A stretch of 64,000 nt of DNA from an uncultured Rhodocyclaceae bacterium (lineage in GTDB: Bacteria > Pseudomonadota > Gammaproteobacteria > Burkholderiales > Rhodocyclaceae), in NCBI GenBank assembly GCA_907163225.1, contig OU015322.1:2395001-2459000 (forward strand), written 5' to 3'. The notes beneath the pieces were generated by a model, which ran no database searches, was not told the origin of the DNA, and saw nothing but the letters and a program-made list of their open reading frames with translations. Of this stretch, positions 8,966 to 21,005 are shown piece after piece. Every line of letters begins with the position of its first letter. Position 1 is the stretch's first letter. Position numbers and translations under genes: made by a program.

Positions 8966-11130
8966 AATTGATCAACTACGCGATGGCTGCCACATTGGCC
9001 TGCCTTGCTCTATCGTCGCCAGTCCGCGCAGAGTCGTTGCCGACCAATGCCATCGAAGCGGTGAACGTTGCACAGCAGGGCAATGAGGTTGCGCTTCGGA
9101 TTGACTTGAAGGAGCCCTTGGCATCCCCTCCGCCCGGATTCAGTGTTGCAAACCCCGCTAAAATTGCCCTGGATTTCCAGTCGACCGCAAACGCCTTGGG
9201 GAAAAATAGCCAGGCGTTCAATTTGGGCGATTTGCGCAGCATGAATGTTGTACAGGTTGGTGACCGCACCCGGGTTGTGCTGAACCTCGTTCAAAACATG
9301 AATTACAAGACCCGCCTAGATGGCAAGGCTTTGTACGTAACGCTTTCGCCAATCGAAAGATTGGCCGACTCCGCCGCGCAGCGTAGCACGCGTTTTGCGG
9401 AGGAAAGTCTGGTGGGGCGTCGCCATGCTGTCAATGATGTGATTTTCCGTCGTGGCAAGGATGGCGAAGGTCGCATTGTTGTTGATTTGAGCGATAGCGG
9501 CACCGGCATTGATATTCGGCAGCAGGGCCCAAATCTGGTCGTGGATTTCATGAAGACGACTGTTCCGGATCGGCTGCGTCGCAAGCTCGATGTTTTGGAT
9601 TTTGCTACACCGGTTACCTCTGTGGAAACCAAGGCTTTTGGCGACAACGTCCGGATGATTATTTCCCCCAAAGGCGTCTGGGAGCATAACGCGTATCAGA
9701 GTGACAACCAGTTTATCGTTGAGGTAAAACAGATTGTCGAAGACCCGAACAAGCTCGTGCAGGGGTCAAAGGTTGGATATCAGGGGCCACGGGTTAGCAT
9801 CAACTACCAGAACGGCGATGTACGCGCCCTTTTGCGACTGATGGCCGAGGAGTTGAACCTCAACGCCGTGATCAGCGAAACTGTAACGGGTACCACAACT
9901 TTGGTATTGAAGGATGTACCCGCAGATCAGGTTATTGACATCATCTTCCAGCAAAAGGGTCTGGATATGCGCAAGAAGGGCAACATCATCATGATTGCCC
10001 CGCGAGATGAAATAGCTACGCGTGAAAAGCTCGATTTTGAATCCAAGCAGCAGATCAGCGAACTGGAGCCGATCAAGCACGAACAGTTTCAGTTGAATTA
10101 TCAGAAATCAGTTGATGTGGCGAAGTTGCTCGCCGGTGTGGCATCCGGCGGCGGTGCCGGGGGGGCTGCGGGAAGCTCAGCCCAGCGCATTCTTAGCAAA
10201 CGCGGTAGTGCCGTTGCTGATTCCCAATCGAACATTCTGTTCGTCAACGATATACCGTCGAAACTTGATGAGATCCGCTCATTCCTGAAGGCCATAGATG
10301 TTGGCGCCCGCCAAGTCTTGATTGAGGCGCGAGTGGTAGAGGCGACCGATAGCTTTAACCGTAGTATTGGTGCCAAATTGGGTTTGATAAATTCCAAGTC
10401 GATTAATTTGGGAAGTGGAGTAAACGCTATCGGTGGAACCTACGGCCCCAATACGGGCACAGTAACAATAACTGATGGGGTAAGGAAGGAAGTTTCAAAT
10501 CCTGGAATTTTGACGCAAACCCCAATGGTTGGTGTGAATTTGCCTTCATTCGCATCAACCGGTGGAACGATGGCGTTTTCATTGTTCAACTCCGCTTTGA
10601 CCCGGATTCTCAATGTTGAAATTGCCGCCTTGGAGTCGGATGGTCTTGGAAAGGTGATTTCAAGTCCTCGCGTTATTACGGCAAACAACGTCAAGGCCAA
10701 AATTGAAGACGGTACTGAGGTTCCTTACGTCGTGTGTACCGAAAGCACGACCGGGCGAACCTGTACGGTGAGTTTTAAGCCGGCGAAATTGTCGTTGGAA
10801 GCCACGCCTCAGATTACGCCCGAAGGAACGGTCAGAATGGCGCTCGTGGTTAAGAAAGAGGAGCCGGATTGGACCAGGGCAATCGCTGGTAATCCCCCAA
10901 TCAAGAGTTCGATTGTTGAAACGAACGTAGTTGTTGAGAATGGCGGCACGGTAGTGATCGGTGGTGTATTCATTACCGACAGTCAGGATATTATCGAGAA
11001 AGTGCCACTGCTTGGTGATATTCCTTATCTGGGCTGGCTGTTCAAATACAAAAACGACACGGGCAAGCGTCGCGAACTTCTGGTTTTCATCACACCGCGT
11101 GTCATATCCGACAAGATGCGCTTTGACTGA
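8962..11130 (+). CDS. pilQ: PilQ, type IV pilus outer-membrane secretin
   Basis: 722 residues. A signal peptide (to about residue 23, SSPVRA) is followed by two AMIN-type beta domains that bind peptidoglycan. Then come the N0/N1 secretin domains (VSINYQNGDVRALLRLMAEE) and the C-terminal secretin barrel, including the conserved EARVVEA segment and the signature GGVFITDSQDIIEKVPLLGD. It forms the outer-membrane channel through which the pilus extends. It is the last gene of the pil operon and is followed by a rho-independent terminator. Confidence 0.97.
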   Translation: MKLINYAMAATLACLALSSPVRAESLPTNAIEAVNVAQQGNEVALRIDLKEPLASPPPGFSVANPAKIALDFQSTANALGKNSQAFNLGDLRSMNVVQVGDRTRVVLNLVQNMNYKTRLDGKALYVTLSPIERLADSAAQRSTRFAEESLVGRRHAVNDVIFRRGKDGEGRIVVDLSDSGTGIDIRQQGPNLVVDFMKTTVPDRLRRKLDVLDFATPVTSVETKAFGDNVRMIISPKGVWEHNAYQSDNQFIVEVKQIVEDPNKLVQGSKVGYQGPRVSINYQNGDVRALLRLMAEELNLNAVISETVTGTTTLVLKDVPADQVIDIIFQQKGLDMRKKGNIIMIAPRDEIATREKLDFESKQQISELEPIKHEQFQLNYQKSVDVAKLLAGVASGGGAGGAAGSSAQRILSKRGSAVADSQSNILFVNDIPSKLDEIRSFLKAIDVGARQVLIEARVVEATDSFNRSIGAKLGLINSKSINLGSGVNAIGGTYGPNTGTVTITDGVRKEVSNPGILTQTPMVGVNLPSFASTGGTMAFSLFNSALTRILNVEIAALESDGLGKVISSPRVITANNVKAKIEDGTEVPYVVCTESTTGRTCTVSFKPAKLSLEATPQITPEGTVRMALVVKKEEPDWTRAIAGNPPIKSSIVETNVVVENGGTVVIGGVFITDSQDIIEKVPLLGDIPYLGWLFKYKNDTGKRRELLVFITPRVISDKMRFD

Positions 11131-11153
11131 TTGCATTTGCCCGTAGTAACGAA

Positions 11154-11181
11154 GGGCCGGCATAGCCGGCCCTGATTTTTT
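11154..11181 (+). terminator. Rho-independent terminator of the pil operon
   Basis: Perfect 8-bp stem GGGCCGGC / GCCGGCCC with a 3-nt loop (ATA), followed by TGATTTTTT. It lies 24 nt after the pilQ stop and 33 nt before the aroK start, so pilMNOPQ and aroKB are at least partly separate transcripts. Confidence 0.9.
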
Positions 11182-11213
11182 GTGCCTGGCCGTTAGTCAG
11201 ATAAAATTCGACT

Positions 11214-11741
11214 GTGGAAAATCGTCGCAACATATATCTCGTCGGACTGATGGGGGCTGGAAAAACGACCGTCGGGCGCCAAATCGCCAAACGCCTGTCG
11301 CGGCCTTTCTTGGATTCCGACCATGAGATCGTCAATCGAACCGGTGTTCCGATTCTGACCATCTTTGAAATCGAAGGCGAGGAAGGCTTTCGGCGGCGGG
11401 AGGCTCAGACTGTCCAGGAGCTCACCGGAGCGGATGGAATTGTTTTGGCAACAGGGGGGGGCGTTGTTATCGACCCTGAAAATCGCCGACGGCTCCACGA
11501 ATCCGGGTGGGTGGTCTATCTGAATGTTCCCCCTGTTCTGCTCTATGAGCGCACTCGGCATGATCGGAATCGCCCCTTGTTGCACGTGGCCGACCCGCTG
11601 ACGCGACTGGAAGAGCTTTACGCTGTTCGGGACCCCTTGTATCGGGAGGCCGCACACATCGTTGTTGATGGCGGTCATCTGGTCGCGTCCAGCGTCGTGT
11701 CACACCTGTTGAGGGAATATAACCGCCTATGCAAGCCATGA
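11214..11741 (+). CDS. aroK: Shikimate kinase
   Basis: 175 residues. It phosphorylates shikimate at the 3-OH with ATP in the chorismate pathway. Walker A is [11 protein letters not shown] (residues 11-21). DSDHEI, the GFRRREAQ shikimate-binding segment and ATGGGVV follow in family order. RNRPLL is the lid region. The start used is GTG at 11214. It overlaps aroB by 13 bp, giving the usual aroK-aroB pair. Confidence 0.97.
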   Translation: MENRRNIYLVGLMGAGKTTVGRQIAKRLSRPFLDSDHEIVNRTGVPILTIFEIEGEEGFRRREAQTVQELTGADGIVLATGGGVVIDPENRRRLHESGWVVYLNVPPVLLYERTRHDRNRPLLHVADPLTRLEELYAVRDPLYREAAHIVVDGGHLVASSVVSHLLREYNRLCKP

Positions 11742-12823
11742 AAAACACCCTGGTCGTTGCGCTGGAAGAGCGCTCTTACCCCATCCACATCGGCGTCGGG
11801 CTCATGGGGCTGGCTGAGCTTATCCTGCCTCACATAAAGCAAAAAAAAGTAGTGGTGGTAACCAACACCACCGTGGCGCCACTGTATCTGGAGGTGCTGC
11901 GGTCAACGCTGAAAAAGGGCGAAATTTCAGTCTTGCCGGTTGTCCTGCCAGATGGGGAGCAATTCAAGACGTGGGAAACGCTCAATTTGATATTTGACGC
12001 CATGCTTGGTGCGCGCTGTGAGCGCGGTACGACACTAATCGCCCTGGGCGGAGGCGTCATCGGCGACATGGGCGGATTCGCAGCCGCCTGTTATCAGCGC
12101 GGCATGCCCTTTATCCAGGTGCCGACGACGCTACTGTCGCAGGTTGACTCATCGGTTGGCGGAAAGACAGCAATCAATCATCCCCTTGGCAAGAACATGA
12201 TCGGCGCTTTTTATCAGCCGAAATTGGTTCTGGCTGACTTGTCGACACTGGATACATTGCCTGACAGAGAGCTAAAGGCCGGGCTTGCGGAGGTCATCAA
12301 GTACGGTCTGATACGCGACCCGGATTTTTACAATTGGCTAGAAAGCAATATTGAAAAATTGTTGACCCGCGATAAGGAAGCACTTGCATATGCCGTACAT
12401 CGCTCCTGTGCCAACAAGGCAGAATTGGTCGCTGCGGATGAAAAGGAAAGTGGTGAACGGGCCTTGCTAAACCTCGGCCATACCTTTGGTCACGCCATTG
12501 AAACCGGGATGGGATATGGCGAATGGCTTCACGGAGAAGCGGTTGCAGCCGGCACGCTAATTGCTGCTGAATTGTCGTGTCAGTTGGGCTGGTTGAATGC
12601 CAAAGATGTGTCCCGAATCGAAAACATCTTTGTTCGGGCGGGTTTGCCGGTGTTCGGTCCGAAGCTTGGTGTGGCGAGCTATCTTGAGCTGATGAGCCAT
12701 GACAAAAAGGTGCAGGATGGAAAGTTGCGCCTAGTTCTGCTGAAAGAAATCGGAATGGCTGTTATGTCGGAACAAGCGAGCGTTGCTCAGATTGGTGCGG
12801 CAATCGAGGCGCGATGCACCTAA
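11729..12823 (+). CDS. aroB: 3-Dehydroquinate synthase
   Basis: 364 residues. It converts DAHP to 3-dehydroquinate using NAD and a divalent metal. Family motifs visible are PDGEQFKT, the NAD-binding [45 protein letters not shown], and the metal-binding HTFGHAIE near residue 252. The first ATG (11729) overlaps aroK. An ATG three codons later is possible, but the GAGGGAA ribosome site suits the first better. Confidence 0.97.
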   Translation: MQAMKNTLVVALEERSYPIHIGVGLMGLAELILPHIKQKKVVVVTNTTVAPLYLEVLRSTLKKGEISVLPVVLPDGEQFKTWETLNLIFDAMLGARCERGTTLIALGGGVIGDMGGFAAACYQRGMPFIQVPTTLLSQVDSSVGGKTAINHPLGKNMIGAFYQPKLVLADLSTLDTLPDRELKAGLAEVIKYGLIRDPDFYNWLESNIEKLLTRDKEALAYAVHRSCANKAELVAADEKESGERALLNLGHTFGHAIETGMGYGEWLHGEAVAAGTLIAAELSCQLGWLNAKDVSRIENIFVRAGLPVFGPKLGVASYLELMSHDKKVQDGKLRLVLLKEIGMAVMSEQASVAQIGAAIEARCT

Positions 12824-12877
12824 GCAGGGATGTCTTTCTCTCGGGTGGGCGTTGCTGGTGCGCTGCAGCATCTTGAA

Positions 12878-12905
12878 TTGACAGGGGTTTGCCAGTATAT
12901 TTGAT
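12878..12905 (+). promoter_or_regulatory. Possible sigma-70 promoter upstream of gltB
   Basis: A perfect TTGACA at 12878-12883 is followed 16 nt later by TTTGAT, a weak -10. It lies in the 180-nt gap between aroB and gltB. The -35 is clear and the -10 is poor, so the call is tentative. I saw no riboswitch-like structure in the rest of this gap. Confidence 0.35.
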
Positions 12906-13010
12906 GGTTGCCTCTAATTTTCCTACTGGCCGAAGCGGCAAATATGCTATTCGGCTATTTTCATCATTGGCCCATAATCACTGGCCAAGTTATTTGAAGG
13001 AATGCGTGTG

Positions 13011-16000
13011 ATGGAACCGGCTGTACCTGATCGGCAGGGTTTGTACGATCCCGCCAACGAGCACGACGCTTGCGGCGTGGGCTTTGTGGCCCATTTTAAA
13101 GGCCAGAAAAGTCACGGCATCGTTGAGCAGGGCTTGTTGATTCTGAAAAATCTGGATCACCGCGGCGCTGTTGGCGCTGACCCGCTGCAGGGTGACGGTG
13201 CCGGTATACTTATCCAGATTCCGGATCAGTTTTATCGCGAGGAAATGGCCAAGCAGGGCGTGACGCTTCCGCCGCTTGGTGAGTATGGCGTCGGCATGGT
13301 TTTTTTGCCGCAAGAAGCTGCTTCTCGCTATGCCTGCATTGAAGAAATCGAGCGCTCAGTAAAGGCTGAGGGACAAGTGCTGCTTGGCTGGAGAGATGTT
13401 CCGGTCAACGCCGATATGCCGATGTCGCCAACAGTCCGAGCCAAAGAGCCGGTGATCTGCATGGTCTTCGTTGGCCGTGGCCCGGATGTATTCGTGACTG
13501 ATGCTCTTGAACGCAAGCTCTATATCATTCGCCGTCGTGCTGCCAACGCCATCAAGTCGCTGAAACTGAAGCACGGACAGGAATTTTACGTGCCGTCCTT
13601 CTCGGCTCGTACCGTAAATTACAAAGGTCTACTGCTGGCCGATCAGGTTGGTGTCTATTACCTTGACCTGCAGGACAAGCGCACCGTTTCCGCGCTAGCC
13701 TTGGTTCACCAGCGCTTTTCGACCAACACCTTCCCGACCTGGGATTTGGCCCACCCGTTTCGCTACATCGCGCACAACGGCGAAATCAACACGGTTCGCG
13801 GCAACGTCAACTGGTTCAAGGCTCGCGAGCAGGCAATTTCGTCCCCGATTCTCGGTGAAGACCTGAAAAAAGTCTGGCCCCTGCATTACCCCGGTCAGTC
13901 TGACTCCGCATCATTCGACAACGCCCTCGAACTGCTCGTCATGGGCGGTGGCTACTCGCTGGCTCAAGCCGTCATGCTGATGATTCCGGAGGCGTGGGAA
14001 AAGCACACCACGATGGACGAGAACCGTCGCGCTTTCTACGAATACCATGCTGCGATGATGGAGCCGTGGGATGGCCCCGCTGCCGTGGCGTTCACCGATG
14101 GCCGTCAGATTGGCGCCACGCTCGACCGTAATGGTCTGCGCCCGGCGCGGTATCTGGTAACTGACGACGACCTCGTGGTCATGGCTTCCGAATCTGGCGT
14201 GCTGCCGATTCCCGAAAAGAAAATTGTCAAAAAGTGGCGACTGCAACCGGGCAAGATGTTCCTGATCGACATGGAACAGGGGCGTATCATTGATGACAAG
14301 GAACTGAAGGATTCGCTGGCCAAGGCAAAGCCTTACCGCGAATGGATCGAAAAAATCCGCATCAAGCTCGATGAAGTCGAAGCGCCAGCAGAGGCCTGCG
14401 ACACCTCCACCGCATCCTTGCTTGATCGTCAGCAGGCTTTTGGCTACACGCAGGAAGACATCAAGGTCATCCTGGAGCCAATGATCCAGAACGGTGAAGA
14501 GGCTACCGGTTCCATGGGTAGCGACTCCGCGCTGCCCGTTCTGTCGAGCAAAAACAAGACGCTGTATACCTACTTCAAGCAGTTGTTCGCTCAGGTCACC
14601 AATCCGCCAATCGATCCGATTCGCGAAGAGCTGGTCATGTCGCTGGTTTCGTTTGTCGGTCCGAAACCGAACTTGCTGAATACCGCAGATATCAACCCGC
14701 CGATCCGTCTTGAAGTCTCGCAGCCGGTGCTGACCAAGGCTGACATCGAGAAGTTGCGTCACATCGGCAAGTACACCTCCGGCAAGTTCAGTTCCTTTGA
14801 ACTGGACATCTGCTACCCGGTTGCCTGGGGCAAGGCTGGTGTCGAGGCCCGCCTGGCTTCTCTGGCAGCTGATGCAGAGGATGCAGTTCGTTCCGGAGCT
14901 AACATCCTGATCGTCTCCGACCGCAAGGTCGATGCCGACCATGTCGCCATTCCAGCACTGCTGGCCACCTCCGCGATCCATCAGCATCTGGTCAAGAAGG
15001 GCTTGCGTACCAGCACCGGTCTCGTCGTCGAGACCGGTTCGGCCCGTGAGACCCATCACTTTGCCCTGCTGGGCGGTTACGGCGCCGAAGCGGTTCACCC
15101 CTACCTTGCGCTCGAAACGATCGAGGGCTTCGCCAAGGGGGATGCTGAAAAGGCAGAGAAGTACGTCAAGAACTTCGTCAAGGCCATCGGTAAGGGCTTG
15201 AACAAAGTCATGTCCAAGATGGGCATCTCGACCTACATGTCCTACACCGGCGCCCAGATTTTCGAAGCCATCGGCCTGCAAAAGGATTTCATCGAGAAAT
15301 ACTTCACCGGCACGCCGTCCAATGTCGAGGGCATTGGAGTTTTCGAGGTCGCGGAAGAGGCGATTCGTCTGCACGAAGAAGCATTCTCGACTGACCCAGT
15401 GTTGAGCAACATGCTCGACGCTGGCGGTGAGTACGCTTTCCGTATTCGTGGCGAGGAGCATCTGTGGACGCCCGATACCATCGCCAAGCTGCAACACGCA
15501 ACCCGTTCGGGCAAGACTGACACCTACAAGGAATACGCTGCACTGATCAACGATCAGACCAAGCGCCACCTGACATTGCGCGGGCTCTTTGAATTCAAGC
15601 CTCAAGGCACCCCGATTCCGCTCGAAGAAGTTGAATCGGCCAAGGAAATCGTCAAGCGTTTCGCTACTGGCGCCATGTCGCTCGGCTCCATTTCTACCGA
15701 AGCCCACACCACGCTGGCTATCGCGATGAACCGCATTGGCGGCAAGTCGAATACCGGTGAAGGTGGCGAGGATGCCAAGCGTTTCGCCCCGGTCAAGGGC
15801 GGCGCCAAGCTGTCCGAGATCATTGGTGCTGGCCGTATTGAGCGCGACATCGAGTTGAAGGATGGCGATTCCCTGCGTTCCGCCATCAAGCAGGTCGCGT
15901 CCGGCCGCTTTGGTGTGACGACTGAGTACCTGGTTAACGCCGATCAGATCCAGATCAAGATGGCCCAAGGCGCCAAGCCGGGTGAAGGTGGTCAATTGCC

Positions 16001-17645
16001 GGGTCACAAGGTGTCCGAGTACATCGGCTTCCTGCGTCACTCGGTACCGGGCGTAGGCCTGATTTCGCCGCCGCCGCACCACGACATTTACTCGATTGAG
16101 GATTTGGCCCAGCTGATTCACGATCTGAAAAATGCCAATGACCGCGCCTCCATTTCGGTCAAGCTGGTTTCGGAAGTGGGTGTCGGCACCGTGGCTGCCG
16201 GTGTTGCCAAGGCCAAGGCCGATCACGTTGTGATCGCCGGCTTTGACGGTGGCACGGGCGCATCGCCACAATCCTCGATCAAGCACGCCGGTACGCCGTG
16301 GGAACTCGGTTTGGCCGAAACCCAGCAGACGCTGGTCTTGAATCGTCTGCGTTCGCGTATTCGTGTCCAGGTTGATGGCCAGTTGAGAACCGGCCGCGAT
16401 GTCGTCGTCGGCGCCCTGCTAGGTGCTGACGAATTCGGCTTCGCTACAGCACCGCTGGTGGTCGAAGGCTGCATCATGATGCGCAAGTGCCACTTGAACA
16501 CCTGCCCGGTAGGTGTGGCCACCCAGGATCCGGAACTGCGCAAGCGCTTTACTGGCCAGCCTGAGCATGTCGTGAACTACTTCTTCTTCATCGCTGATGA
16601 AGTTCGCGAAATCATGGCTCAGCTGGGCATTCGCAAGTTTGACGATCTGGTCGGTCGTGCCGACTTGCTCGATATGCGTACCGGTATTGAACACTGGAAG
16701 GCCAAGGGCCTGGATTTCTCCAAAATATTCTTCCAGCCCGCCGTTCCAGCCGAAGTGCCGCGTCGCCATACCGAAATTCAGGATCATGGTCTGGAAAAGG
16801 CACTTGATCACAAGTTAATCAAACAAGCCCAGCCAGCGCTCGAAAAGGGTCAGAAGGTCCAGATCGAAACTTCGATCATCAACGTCAATCGCACCTGCGG
16901 CACCATGCTGTCGGGTGAAGTTGCTCGCCGCTACGGCAATGCAGGCCTGCCGGACGACACCATTCACGTCAAACTGACCGGCACCGCTGGCCAGGCCTTC
17001 GGTGCTTTCCTGGCCAAGGGTGTGACGCTGGAATTGACAGGTGAAGGTAACGACTACGTTGGCAAGGGCTTGTCGGGTGGTCGCATCATCATCAAGCCGA
17101 GCCCGGATTTCCGTGGTGACACGCAGGAAAACATCATTGTCGGCAACACTGTTCTCTACGGTGCGACCGATGGCGATGCCTTCCTGGCTGGTGTTGGCGG
17201 CGAACGCTTCGCCGTCCGCAATTCCGGCGCGACTGCGGTGGTCGAAGGCGTGGGCGACCACGGCTGCGAATACATGACGGGTGGCACGGTGGTTGTGCTG
17301 GGCATGACCGGCCGCAACTTTGCCGCTGGCATGTCGGGCGGTATTGCCTACGTGCTGGACGAAGATGGCAGCTTCAAGACCCGCGCCAACCTGGCCCAGG
17401 TTTCACTTGAGAAAGTTCTGCCGGCAAACCGTCACGCTGCCGGTGAGCCGCTGCACCTTGGGTTGCCTGATGAAACGCAGCTCAAGGAACTGATCACCCG
17501 TCACGCTGAATTCGCCGGTAGTCTCACCGCCAAGGCGATTCTGGCTGACTGGGATACTTACCGCGAGAAGTTCGTCAAAGTTTATCCGCACGAGTACAAG
17601 CGCGCCCTTACCGAAATGGCCGCTGCACAGAAGGAGGCCGCATAA
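13011..17645 (+). CDS. gltB: Glutamate synthase (NADPH), large subunit
   Basis: About 1544 residues. The N-terminal class II glutamine amidotransferase domain begins after a 20-residue propeptide at Cys21 (HDACGVGF), the catalytic nucleophile that releases ammonia from glutamine. A central domain, the FMN-binding synthase barrel ([10 protein letters not shown], then [14 protein letters not shown]) and the C-terminal beta-helix GXGXG domain follow. [12 protein letters not shown] carries the three cysteines of the 3Fe-4S cluster. I chose the ATG at 13011 because GAAGG sits 10 nt upstream. The ATG at 13002 would leave almost no spacing. It is translated just ahead of gltD. Confidence 0.97.
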   Translation: MEPAVPDRQGLYDPANEHDACGVGFVAHFKGQKSHGIVEQGLLILKNLDHRGAVGADPLQGDGAGILIQIPDQFYREEMAKQGVTLPPLGEYGVGMVFLPQEAASRYACIEEIERSVKAEGQVLLGWRDVPVNADMPMSPTVRAKEPVICMVFVGRGPDVFVTDALERKLYIIRRRAANAIKSLKLKHGQEFYVPSFSARTVNYKGLLLADQVGVYYLDLQDKRTVSALALVHQRFSTNTFPTWDLAHPFRYIAHNGEINTVRGNVNWFKAREQAISSPILGEDLKKVWPLHYPGQSDSASFDNALELLVMGGGYSLAQAVMLMIPEAWEKHTTMDENRRAFYEYHAAMMEPWDGPAAVAFTDGRQIGATLDRNGLRPARYLVTDDDLVVMASESGVLPIPEKKIVKKWRLQPGKMFLIDMEQGRIIDDKELKDSLAKAKPYREWIEKIRIKLDEVEAPAEACDTSTASLLDRQQAFGYTQEDIKVILEPMIQNGEEATGSMGSDSALPVLSSKNKTLYTYFKQLFAQVTNPPIDPIREELVMSLVSFVGPKPNLLNTADINPPIRLEVSQPVLTKADIEKLRHIGKYTSGKFSSFELDICYPVAWGKAGVEARLASLAADAEDAVRSGANILIVSDRKVDADHVAIPALLATSAIHQHLVKKGLRTSTGLVVETGSARETHHFALLGGYGAEAVHPYLALETIEGFAKGDAEKAEKYVKNFVKAIGKGLNKVMSKMGISTYMSYTGAQIFEAIGLQKDFIEKYFTGTPSNVEGIGVFEVAEEAIRLHEEAFSTDPVLSNMLDAGGEYAFRIRGEEHLWTPDTIAKLQHATRSGKTDTYKEYAALINDQTKRHLTLRGLFEFKPQGTPIPLEEVESAKEIVKRFATGAMSLGSISTEAHTTLAIAMNRIGGKSNTGEGGEDAKRFAPVKGGAKLSEIIGAGRIERDIELKDGDSLRSAIKQVASGRFGVTTEYLVNADQIQIKMAQGAKPGEGGQLPGHKVSEYIGFLRHSVPGVGLISPPPHHDIYSIEDLAQLIHDLKNANDRASISVKLVSEVGVGTVAAGVAKAKADHVVIAGFDGGTGASPQSSIKHAGTPWELGLAETQQTLVLNRLRSRIRVQVDGQLRTGRDVVVGALLGADEFGFATAPLVVEGCIMMRKCHLNTCPVGVATQDPELRKRFTGQPEHVVNYFFFIADEVREIMAQLGIRKFDDLVGRADLLDMRTGIEHWKAKGLDFSKIFFQPAVPAEVPRRHTEIQDHGLEKALDHKLIKQAQPALEKGQKVQIETSIINVNRTCGTMLSGEVARRYGNAGLPDDTIHVKLTGTAGQAFGAFLAKGVTLELTGEGNDYVGKGLSGGRIIIKPSPDFRGDTQENIIVGNTVLYGATDGDAFLAGVGGERFAVRNSGATAVVEGVGDHGCEYMTGGTVVVLGMTGRNFAAGMSGGIAYVLDEDGSFKTRANLAQVSLEKVLPANRHAAGEPLHLGLPDETQLKELITRHAEFAGSLTAKAILADWDTYREKFVKVYPHEYKRALTEMAAAQKEAA

Positions 17646-19111
17646 TGGGCAAGCCGACTGGATTCATGGAATTCGAACGCCTGAACGAGGCGTACGACCC
17701 GGTTGAACAGCGCCTGACGCATTACAAAGAGTTCGTTCATGCGCTGAGCGACGACGACGCCAAAACCCAGGGCGCGCGTTGCATGGACTGCGGTATTCCG
17801 TTCTGCAACAGCGGTTGCCCGGTGAACAACATCATTCCTGACTGGAATGACCTGGTTTATCGCGGCAACTGGAAGCAGGCACTGGAAGTACTGCACTCGA
17901 CCAACAACTTCCCCGATTTCACTGGCCGCATCTGTCCGGCGCCGTGCGAAGCCGCCTGTACTCTGGGTATCAACGCTGCGCCGGTGGGCATCAAGTCGAT
18001 CGAACATGCAATCATCGACAAGGGTTGGGAAATGGGCTGGGTGGTACCGCAGCCGCCGAAGTCGAAGACCGGCAAGAAGGTCGCCGTCGTTGGTTCCGGT
18101 CCGGCCGGTCTGGCTGCTGCCCAGCAGTTGGCGCGCGTTGGCCATGACGTGACCGTGTACGAAAAGAGCGATCGCCTCGGCGGCCTGCTGGCCTACGGCA
18201 TTCCCGACTTCAAGATGGAAAAGACACTGGTCGATCGTCGTATCGCCCAGATGGAAGCGGAGGGCGTCGTCTTCAAGACCAAGGTTGTGGTCGGCGACAA
18301 GAACCTGCCGGCTGGCATCAACAATGACGCGACCACGGTTGTGTCTGCTGAGCAGTTGAAGAAGGATTTCGATGCGGTGATTATCGCCGCCGGTTCCGAA
18401 GTGCCGCGCGAATTGCCGGTTCCGGGCCGTGAGTTGAAGGGCATCTATGCCGCGCTGGAGTTCCTGATTCCGCAAAACAAGGAAATTCAGCAGGGCAAGG
18501 CCAATCCGATCAACGTCAAGGGCAAGCACGTCATCGTCATTGGTGGCGGCGATACCGGCTCTGACTGCGTTGGTACGTCGAATCGCCACGGCGCCGCTTC
18601 GGTTACTCAGTTTGAGCTGATGCCGATGCCGCCGGAGCAGGAAAACAAGGCGCTCACCTGGCCTTACTGGCCGTACAAGCTGCGTACTTCTTCTTCGCAT
18701 GACGAAGGCTGCAGCCGTGATTTCGCGGTTGCCACCAAGTCTTTCGTGGACGATGGCAAGGGCAACGTCAAGGCGCTGCTGGCAGTTCGCGTCGAGTGGA
18801 AGGACGGCAAGATGGTCGAAGTGGCCGGTTCCGAATTCGAGCTGCCCTGCGACAACGCTTTCCTGGCCATGGGTTTCACCAATCCGGTCGGCGGACTGCT
18901 GGATGCTTTTGGCGTAGAAAAGGATGCTCGTCAGAATGCCAAGGCAACGACGGATGGCGAGGGTTGCTACAAGACCAATGCCGACAAGGTTTTCGCCGCC
19001 GGTGACGTCCGCCGCGGTCAGTCGCTGGTGGTCTGGGCGATTCGCGAAGGCCGTCAGGCAGCTCGCGAAGTCGATCAGTTCCTGATGGGTTCGACAACGC
19101 TGCCACGCTGA
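17645..19111 (+). CDS. gltD: Glutamate synthase (NADPH), small subunit
   Basis: 488 residues. It oxidises NADPH and passes electrons through FAD and 4Fe-4S clusters to GltB. The N-terminal ferredoxin-like region has [14 protein letters not shown] and CPAPCEAAC. The FAD-binding Rossmann motif is [14 protein letters not shown] and the NADPH-binding motif is [11 protein letters not shown]. The C-terminal [16 protein letters not shown] is the typical FAD-contact end. The ATG overlaps the gltB stop by one base (TAATG), so the subunits are coupled. Confidence 0.97.
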   Translation: MGKPTGFMEFERLNEAYDPVEQRLTHYKEFVHALSDDDAKTQGARCMDCGIPFCNSGCPVNNIIPDWNDLVYRGNWKQALEVLHSTNNFPDFTGRICPAPCEAACTLGINAAPVGIKSIEHAIIDKGWEMGWVVPQPPKSKTGKKVAVVGSGPAGLAAAQQLARVGHDVTVYEKSDRLGGLLAYGIPDFKMEKTLVDRRIAQMEAEGVVFKTKVVVGDKNLPAGINNDATTVVSAEQLKKDFDAVIIAAGSEVPRELPVPGRELKGIYAALEFLIPQNKEIQQGKANPINVKGKHVIVIGGGDTGSDCVGTSNRHGAASVTQFELMPMPPEQENKALTWPYWPYKLRTSSSHDEGCSRDFAVATKSFVDDGKGNVKALLAVRVEWKDGKMVEVAGSEFELPCDNAFLAMGFTNPVGGLLDAFGVEKDARQNAKATTDGEGCYKTNADKVFAAGDVRRGQSLVVWAIREGRQAAREVDQFLMGSTTLPR

Positions 19112-19116
19112 TTTCA

Positions 19117-19168
19117 TTTTTGGCCAAAAAACCCCGTTGACCGCAAGGTCGACGGGGTTTTTGTTTTT
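19117..19168 (+). terminator. Rho-independent terminator after gltBD (contains a variant of the dispersed element)
   Basis: Stem CCCCGTTGACC (19132-19142), loop GCAA, and GGTCGACGGGG, with one G-T pair, followed by a T-rich run. The A-tract before the stem can extend pairing with the T-tract. The 5' arm contains GTTGACCG preceded by TTTTTGGCC, so it looks like a copy of the dispersed element incorporated into a terminator. Confidence 0.85.
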
Positions 19169-19287
19169 TTGCACATCCGTTTGCGCTGGATCAACTGCTG
19201 GACTTTGCAAACACCCTGTCACCTTCGACAGGCATGGCTGATCATGTGAAAATGCGGTTTGCCTAACCTCATAAGATCTCGTCCAAC

Positions 19288-20646
19288 ATGAACATCGTCA
19301 TTCTCGCTGCCGGCCAAGGCAAGCGCATGCACTCCAACCTTCCCAAGGTATTGCACCCGGTCGCCGGCAAGGCGCTGGCCCAACACGTTATCGACACAGC
19401 GCGCCTGTTGTCGCCGGAGAAGCTGATTGTCGTCTACGGACATGGCGGCGAAGTAGTCCGCGCCACGCTGGCGGCAGACGACATCCTGTGGGCCGAGCAG
19501 GCGCAACAACTGGGTACCGGCCATGCTGTCGCCCAGAGTCTGTCGCAACTTGGCAACGCGGCACAGACGCTGGTTCTCTACGGCGACGTGCCGCTGACAA
19601 CCGTCGCTGCGCTCAAACGTCTGCTGCAGGCTGGCAAGGACGGTCTTTCCATCCTCACCGTCAACCTCGAGAACCCGAGCGGCTATGGCCGCATCGTGCG
19701 CGATGCAGTCGGCAACGTGACCAGCATCGTTGAAGAAAAGGATGCCACGCCCGAGCAAAAGACCATCTGCGAAGTCAATACCGGCATCATGGCGATGCCG
19801 ACGGCGCGTCTGGCTGAGTGGCTGAGCAGCCTCAAAAACAATAATGCCCAGGGCGAGTACTACCTGACCGACGTCGTGGCCCTGGCCGTGGCTGAAGGCA
19901 TGCCGGTACGCACGGCGCAGCCGGAAGGCGAGTGGGAAGTGCTGGGCGTGAACAGCAAGGTGCAACTGGCCGAACTGGAGCGTCAGCATCAGCGTAATCT
20001 GGCCGACCAGTTGCTGGTCGCCGGTGTGCGCCTGGCTGATCCAGCGCGCATCGATATTCGTGGCACGCTGACCCACGGTCGCGATGTATTCATCGACGTC
20101 GGCTGCGTTTTTGAAGGCAAGGTCGAACTGGCCGATGCGGTCGAAGTCGGCCCCTACTGCGTGCTGAAGAACGTCAAGGTTGGTGCCGGCACGCGGATCG
20201 CCGCTTTCTGCCATTTCGAGGATGCGGTCATCGGCCCCGATGGCGTCCTTGGCCCCTATGCGCGCCTGCGTCCGGGCACCGAGCTTGGTGCCGAGGTGCA
20301 TATCGGCAACTTCGTCGAGGTCAAAAAGAGCAAGATCGGCAACCAGTCCAAGGCCAACCACCTTGCCTACATCGGTGATGCCGAGATCGGGCAGCGCGTC
20401 AATGTCGGCGCCGGCACGATCACCTGCAACTACGACGGTGCCAACAAGCACCTCACCATCATTGAAGACGACGTCTTCATCGGCTCCGATACGCAGCTGG
20501 TGGCACCAGTGACGGTCGGTCGGGGGGCCACGCTGGGGGCCGGCACGACGCTGACCAAGAATGCCCCACCGGACGCGTTGACCGTGTCGCGCGCCAGGCA
20601 GATGACGCTGCCGGGTTGGGCGCGTCCGCAGAAAGTAAAGAAATAA
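19288..20646 (+). CDS. glmU: GlmU, bifunctional GlcN-1-P acetyltransferase / GlcNAc-1-P uridylyltransferase
   Basis: 452 residues. The N-terminal nucleotidyltransferase has [19 protein letters not shown] with the UTP-binding signature, and YGDVPLTT. The C-terminal left-handed beta helix carries acetyl-CoA-dependent activity ([27 protein letters not shown]). It makes UDP-GlcNAc for peptidoglycan and LPS. The stop overlaps the start of the next small gene by one base. Confidence 0.97.
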   Translation: MNIVILAAGQGKRMHSNLPKVLHPVAGKALAQHVIDTARLLSPEKLIVVYGHGGEVVRATLAADDILWAEQAQQLGTGHAVAQSLSQLGNAAQTLVLYGDVPLTTVAALKRLLQAGKDGLSILTVNLENPSGYGRIVRDAVGNVTSIVEEKDATPEQKTICEVNTGIMAMPTARLAEWLSSLKNNNAQGEYYLTDVVALAVAEGMPVRTAQPEGEWEVLGVNSKVQLAELERQHQRNLADQLLVAGVRLADPARIDIRGTLTHGRDVFIDVGCVFEGKVELADAVEVGPYCVLKNVKVGAGTRIAAFCHFEDAVIGPDGVLGPYARLRPGTELGAEVHIGNFVEVKKSKIGNQSKANHLAYIGDAEIGQRVNVGAGTITCNYDGANKHLTIIEDDVFIGSDTQLVAPVTVGRGATLGAGTTLTKNAPPDALTVSRARQMTLPGWARPQKVKK

Positions 20647-20972
20647 TGGATTGGGGCTTCATGGCTTTCGCCGTGGCCTCGACACTGTCGCTGGCGGGTG
20701 GCGGCCTGTTGCTGCTGATCGGCTACATCGGCACCGTGCCGGCGGCCTTCAGCTTTGGCTGGAAGACGGGGTTGCCGGTACTGCTCCTGCCCGTCATCGG
20801 GCCGGTCTGGTTCGCGCTAAACCGTGGGCCGGAGTTTCGCCGCGCGGCCATCCAGCTGACTGCAGGCCTGGCACTGGTTGCCGTTGCGACCGGCCTGATC
20901 ATGGGCTTGGGCCCCGGCTACGCAGAGAAGCTGGTCGCCGAAATGATAGAGGCAGACCAGAAGACCCGTTGA
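20646..20972 (+). CDS. Small membrane protein of unknown function
   Basis: 108 residues with three likely membrane helices (FAVASTLSLAGGGLLLLIGYI, LPVLLLPVIGPVWFAL, LTAGLALVAVATGLIMGLG) and a charged C-terminus. It starts at the ATG that overlaps the glmU stop (TAATG), so it is likely translated with glmU. I do not recognise the family. The real start is not the in-frame ATG 30 nt upstream, which lies inside glmU without a ribosome site. Confidence 0.7.
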   Translation: MDWGFMAFAVASTLSLAGGGLLLLIGYIGTVPAAFSFGWKTGLPVLLLPVIGPVWFALNRGPEFRRAAIQLTAGLALVAVATGLIMGLGPGYAEKLVAEMIEADQKTR

Positions 20973-21005
20973 TTTATCGTTCGTTAATCGCTCAGGGAGA
21001 AAAAG

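Noticed and set aside
13911-16286. 791-codon open frame on the minus strand
   Set aside because: Lies wholly antisense to gltB. The translation is low in recognisable motifs and typical of mirrored codon bias in GC-rich DNA.
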